64,000 bases of DNA. It comes from Calcarisporiella thermophila CBS 279.70 (taxonomy: Eukaryota; Calcarisporiellomycota). The notes beneath the pieces are model-generated. The model saw only the letters and a program-made list of their open reading frames with translations, had not been told where the DNA came from and ran no database searches. This document shows positions 60,628 through 64,000 of this stretch, piece after piece. The position numbers and the translations under genes were made by a program. The stretch spans positions 951,647 through 1,015,646 of the forward strand of contig NW_027192197.1 of NCBI RefSeq assembly GCF_041956535.1, given 5' to 3'. Every line of letters starts with the position of its first letter. Position 1 is the stretch's first letter.

Positions 60628-61708
60628 TCAGAGTTTGGCTTTGATTTCTGCTGGGTCGACGATCTCAACGACATTCTCTCGAACCCTCTTGACAGTATCA
60701 GGTCCCATCCCGCATATCTCTGAAAGATATCGCTCCACTTTGCCATACTTCTTCCAAAATGCATTAATGTTATGATGCATTGATTCATACGGCGTGGAAT
60801 TGAAACGGGCCGATTTATCATGGATCAACATTCCGCCAGTATTCTGTGTCGACTCGGAGTTTTCATATACATTCTTATTGATAGCTGAAATAATAGGGGT
60901 AGTAAAAAATGTAGTTGAGTGAGATTTGCTTAGTAACAGTATGGGAAAGCTAATCTCCTACCTGCGCTTGTTCCCAGTCCAATTGCGTACTCTCCAGAAA
61001 TTGACTCCGGATCTACGCCAGCCACCATTAGCAGCAACATGATAAATATTCCAACTTGATCTTTGCCTTGAGCACTAAATACAAGTATAGGATCATAAGG
61101 ATTAGAGGCGATGTGTTCCATTACTGTTCGAAAGGCATTGGCCCCGGATTCGAGAAAAGTCATATAATCTAATACAAAAAAAACCGAGGTAAAATGCCTT
61201 GTCAGCAATAGAAACTATCGATGAAAGCATAAAAAAGGTGATGCCCACCTTGTTCGTGGCCCTCAGGTCCCTTTGTATAGCATTGGGGCTCTTCTATTAC
61301 AACACTCCGTGAGTATTCGGCTGAAGGGATGGGTAGTTGGTGGATTTGTATTCCTGAGATAATTCTGTAATGCAACCTCAACACAATGCTGTTATCGGAT
61401 ATGGTTCAACAATCATTACGTGCTACTTACTTCTAAGGCACTTCTTTCCTCTCTACATCTGACCGAAAATCAAAAATATGCCTTACACCAAGTTTACGTG
61501 AAGACTCGATTTCTCTTTCCGTTATTTGGGAAATGCTAAAGAGATTGGGAACGAAACAAATGTGTTTCTTACCACATAAAAATACGCAAACAACTCACTC
61601 TCCAGATCTATGTATAAACCTCGCTCTCACAATGCCTTCATTACGCGTAATCCAACCTTCTATATCCCGGAAATTTGAAACACCTTCTACTGCAATGCGC
61701 CTCTTCAT
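60628..61708 (-). pseudogene. Tyrosine-phosphatase-like (Y_phosphatase3) gene with dead active site and nonsense codon
   Basis: Best reading starts at ATG 61708 (MKRRIAVEGVSNFRDIEGW), which matches the NFRDIGGY-type start of the protein tyrosine/serine phosphatase 3 family. The next parts, VRHIFDFRSDVERKE and ISGIQIHQLPIPSAEYS, also match, as do FLESGANAFRTVMEHIASNP and the tail exons 61168-60962 and 60884-60628. The signature expected as HCxxGKDRTG reads FSAQGKDQVG: the catalytic Cys is Ser (61074-61076) and the Arg is Gln (61056-61058). In addition a TAG (61433-61435) sits in frame, two bases before a consensus GTAAGT donor. A pseudogene, or a pseudophosphatase if the TAG is avoided by splicing I cannot see. 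Confidence 0.7.
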
Positions 61709-61719
61709 CACGCCCAACC

Positions 61720-62680
61720 CTAGTGCTCTCTCTCAGCTATCTCTTTTTGCCCTTCTTCCATAAAATAAGCGACCACCCTATCTATCAACTGCCTCTTATA
61801 CTTCCCATGAGAACCATGGTTTGCCCCATATATAAACCGGATAGTATGCGTGGGGATTCGGTTAGCGAAATTCCATAACTTCCGCCACTGGAGTCACGGT
61901 GTCGCCAGTTCCATGGCACGTAAGCACAGAGGTTGTGGGAGGGAAAGATGAAATAAAATTCATATCCCATCGAGTTATATTATCAATTTGTTGTTTGGAC
62001 ACCTGGTATCCTTTTTCATAACGACGATAAGTCGCGATCAATTTGTAGTATCCCTAGATCCAGGGGGGACATAAATACAATTTAATTCACATCCTTGTGG
62101 AGTTAAACTCGCCAACTTTACCAAGTTTTCAATTTCTTCCATCCACAGCTCGTTCTGTTGAACCGCTAGCCATAACCACTGATTGTTAAACGAGCCTGCC
62201 AAGTTGATGACATGCGGGATATCGCGTTTGAAGACACCTGCATATTTAAACAGATGTTGGAAGCCCGAGAATGGCCGATAAGTGCATATATAATGTATCC
62301 TTATCATTCAAAATGTTGAATCACAGTGTTTAGGTCCTCTACGTCCTCCTGTTAGCCATTGAGCGGGATTAAATCATTTGTGTATCCACGAGGAGGACGG
62401 AAAAATTACAGCCACCTACATCCCAAATGTCAAATCTTGTTTTCCCATCGCTTTCTCCGCAACCTCGGAAATCGAATCGAAAGCTCTCGAAAGGCAGTTT
62501 CTTTGCAAGTGGAGAGAGAAATAAATAATCTCTATGGCTGAAGACCCCATGGCACAGAATAGCGAGCTTTTTTCGCCCTGTAAGTAAATCAACTGCCGGG
62601 GCTATATCTTGGCGTGTTTCGAGGGTACCGACTATGCGCTCATCGTGATGGTTGCGAATAGTGATATGTTTGGAAGGCAT
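61720..62680 (-). pseudogene. Alpha/beta hydrolase pseudogene with several lesions
   Basis: Exon 62680-62420 starts MPSKHITIRN and carries KLAILCHGVFSHRDYLFLSP and FRFDFRGCGESDGKT, typical of fungal serine-hydrolase/aminopeptidase S33-like proteins. After an intron, DVEDLNTVIQHFE runs into TGA TAA (62301-62306). The nucleophile elbow GHSRASN follows, then a frameshift near 62250 before YAGVFKRDIPHVINLAG, and another 1-nt shift near 61867 inside the block VLTCHGTGDTVTP...NRIPTH. The His region GANHGSHGKY and a stop at 61720 end it. Catalytic Ser, Asp and His are still visible, but at least three lesions break the frame. Only 11 bp separate it from the phosphatase-like ATG. Confidence 0.8.
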
Positions 62681-63247
62681 AGCGGATGTTTTATGTATGA
62701 GTATCTAAGTGAAATAATAAACAATCTCCAGAGGTTTTAAAGTATTTAGACTCTTTAATGTCGAAAGCTATATTTGCGAGCCTAATGCCTTCCGTCAAGA
62801 GGTTATTTATAGCGATAATTTTCTCCATATATTTCGAAATTGGATTTAGAAGTATCATACAAGGATATTGAACTTGTCACACTTGAAATCCAGAGGAGAA
62901 AGCGGTCTGATGAATTATTTCATTTGACTATTTTTGACCAAAAGCCGAGTTTCAATGCGCTACAGAGCTGAATTAAGTCATACTCGACATAAAGAGTTTG
63001 CTGGTAACGAATGGTCTTGCAGCGTTTAGACCAGGGTTGTCGGAGGCCTTAACCCTTTCGGCTCCGGGCAGGCTTGAGAAATTCGGGGATATTGACCAAA
63101 TCGGTTCGACCTCCCATAATAGGATTTAAATATTTATTTACTTTCATAACACACTCAGCATTTTACAGATAAGGTATATTTCTACAACTGGATGTGTTAT
63201 TGTATTTCTCTTGAATATAGTAAATTAGCTATTAATGGCGCATTGAG
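62681..63247. other. Intergenic region, no gene seen
   Basis: 567 bp upstream of the broken hydrolase and downstream of the last minus-strand gene. A GC-richer patch at about 63.04-63.10 kb has no tRNA-like or coding signal. Confidence 0.5.
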
Positions 63248-64000
63248 TTATATATTGAGGATGCAGTTGGTGCTAATAAACTCGGAGAATCTCAGAGGAT
63301 GAGGATGCTGCCCATCGGCCATTGCTTGATTAGGTGGTTTTATTTTCTGAATAGATCTAAAATGGTATATTCTGTTATTAACCTAACCTATCTACAATAT
63401 TAAGCTAGCGATAGAAAATAGTCTTGAGACTAGAATGATACAAAAATATTTGCCGACCCATAATTAAATGTAAAGCATAATATGAATGATATTCTCTCAA
63501 AAGAACTTAATTTCACTGATTATAGAGAAATTTTATTCGCAAATGAATGGAAATTCCATACTAGTATACCTATGAAAAAGGATTTTAAACCTCATGCTCT
63601 AGTCATTTTATGGCTTTGAATTTAGAGCTTTCTTTGAGTTCGTTGGTTCGATAACACCTCGTTCATGTATTGTGCATTAACACTTACTCTAGTTTATAAC
63701 TCGCTTCTGGCGGATCTGACTTCACCATACCTTTGCTGAGATGGCCTAACCATGCCTTGGGTGAAGTTGTGTCAGACTCAGAATTGTTCATTGCTCTCAT
63801 TTCTTGCCAACCTATCAAGCATGGACTCAAATTTGTTGAACTTGAAATGGTAATTGCCGCTTCTCTGTTTCCCACGACAAACTCTACAGGATGATTGAGC
63901 ACCTCCTTGGCGCTACCTTGGAGCTGTATTGTTCCTTCAGACGGAGTCATGCCTTCCTCATCTCCTGGCACTCCTACGTATAAATGCCGCTCAATGACGC
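63248..64000 (-). CDS. Unrecognised gene, 5' end beyond the right edge
   Basis: An open frame runs from the right edge to a GTAAGT donor after 63688 (GKLE-type end, YKLE). A phase-matched last exon at 63356-63248 adds a Pro/His-rich tail (KIKPPNQAMADGQHPHPL). The visible about 140 residues contain VIERHLYVGVPGDEEGM, IQLQGSAKEVLNHPVEFVV and CLIGWQEMRAMNNSES; I do not recognise a family. If the second exon is wrong, the frame ends at 63684. The 5' end and domain content lie outside the window. Confidence 0.45.

Noticed and set aside
63090-63120. GGTTCGACCTCC resembling a tRNA B box
   Set aside because: It has one extra base against the GGTTCGANTCC pattern, and I found no A box, acceptor stem or anticodon loop at suitable spacing.

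Overview
The window is nuclear DNA of a fungus. About 30 protein genes lie on both strands, almost all interrupted by short introns (about 45-110 nt, GT...AG, occasional TACTAAC-like branch sites), in an AT-rich background with short AT-rich intergenic gaps. The gene set is fungal: Spt7, Caf120, Pet191, DUF3020, Red1-type zinc finger, Sde2. A PduO-type ATP:cobalamin adenosyltransferase, a KDM3-type JmjC protein and a NEDD1 orthologue point to an early-diverging (non-Dikarya) lineage rather than a yeast or filamentous ascomycete; that placement is inference. I saw no transposon, CRISPR array, rRNA or convincing tRNA.

Layout. 1-4710 (-) Red1/ZFC3H1-like zinc finger protein, cut by the left edge; 4852-6192 (+) aldo-keto reductase; 6468-8243 (-) Rab GDI; 8419-9586 (-) cobalamin adenosyltransferase; 10227-13182 (-) Mex67/NXF1 mRNA exporter; 14026-15053 (-) M50B-like membrane peptidase; 16180-18083 (+) a secreted CAP-like gene and its broken tandem copy; 19503-22186 (+) NEDD1; 22737-26054 (+) a large unrecognised protein; 26470-27339 (+) Sde2; 27651-27927 (-) Pet191; 28294-29291 (+) DUF3020 protein; 29677-31225 (-) SMAP-type ArfGAP; 31486-36463 (+) Spt7 in 21 exons; 37617-39433 (+) cytochrome P450; 39589-41313 (-) adenylosuccinate synthetase; 42292-43722 (+) CDF zinc transporter; 44149-47003 (+) GATA-finger protein; 47233-47871 (-) AT-hook/INO80F-like protein; 48119-48445 (+) mitochondrial bL32; 49176-52319 (+) KDM3-type JmjC protein; 52753-55965 (-) Caf120-like PH protein; 56693-57672 (-) eIF6/Tif6; 57865-58510 (+) GNAT acetyltransferase; 59065-60444 (+) second CDF transporter; 60628-62680 (-) a decayed phosphatase-like and alpha/beta-hydrolase pair; 63248-64000 (-) an unrecognised gene cut by the right edge.

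These are mostly housekeeping genes with no operon-like logic. There is a chance concentration of RNA metabolism (Red1-like, Mex67, Sde2, Caf120), chromatin (Spt7, KDM3, GATA and INO80F-like proteins) and membrane traffic or transport (GDI, ArfGAP, two CDF carriers). Exon structures were assembled by hand by matching splice phase, so most reading frames are well supported, while individual splice sites are predictions.

The most interesting signals are: (i) two adjacent decayed coding blocks at 60.6-62.7 kb, an alpha/beta hydrolase and a tyrosine-phosphatase-like domain lacking its catalytic Cys and Arg, only 11 bp apart and possibly once a single bifunctional gene; (ii) NEDD1 and cobalamin adenosyltransferase in a fungus; (iii) repeated tiny first coding exons, including one that is only the ATG; (iv) repeated GTTAGT 5' splice sites; (v) a GC-rich island at about 21.4-25.6 kb.
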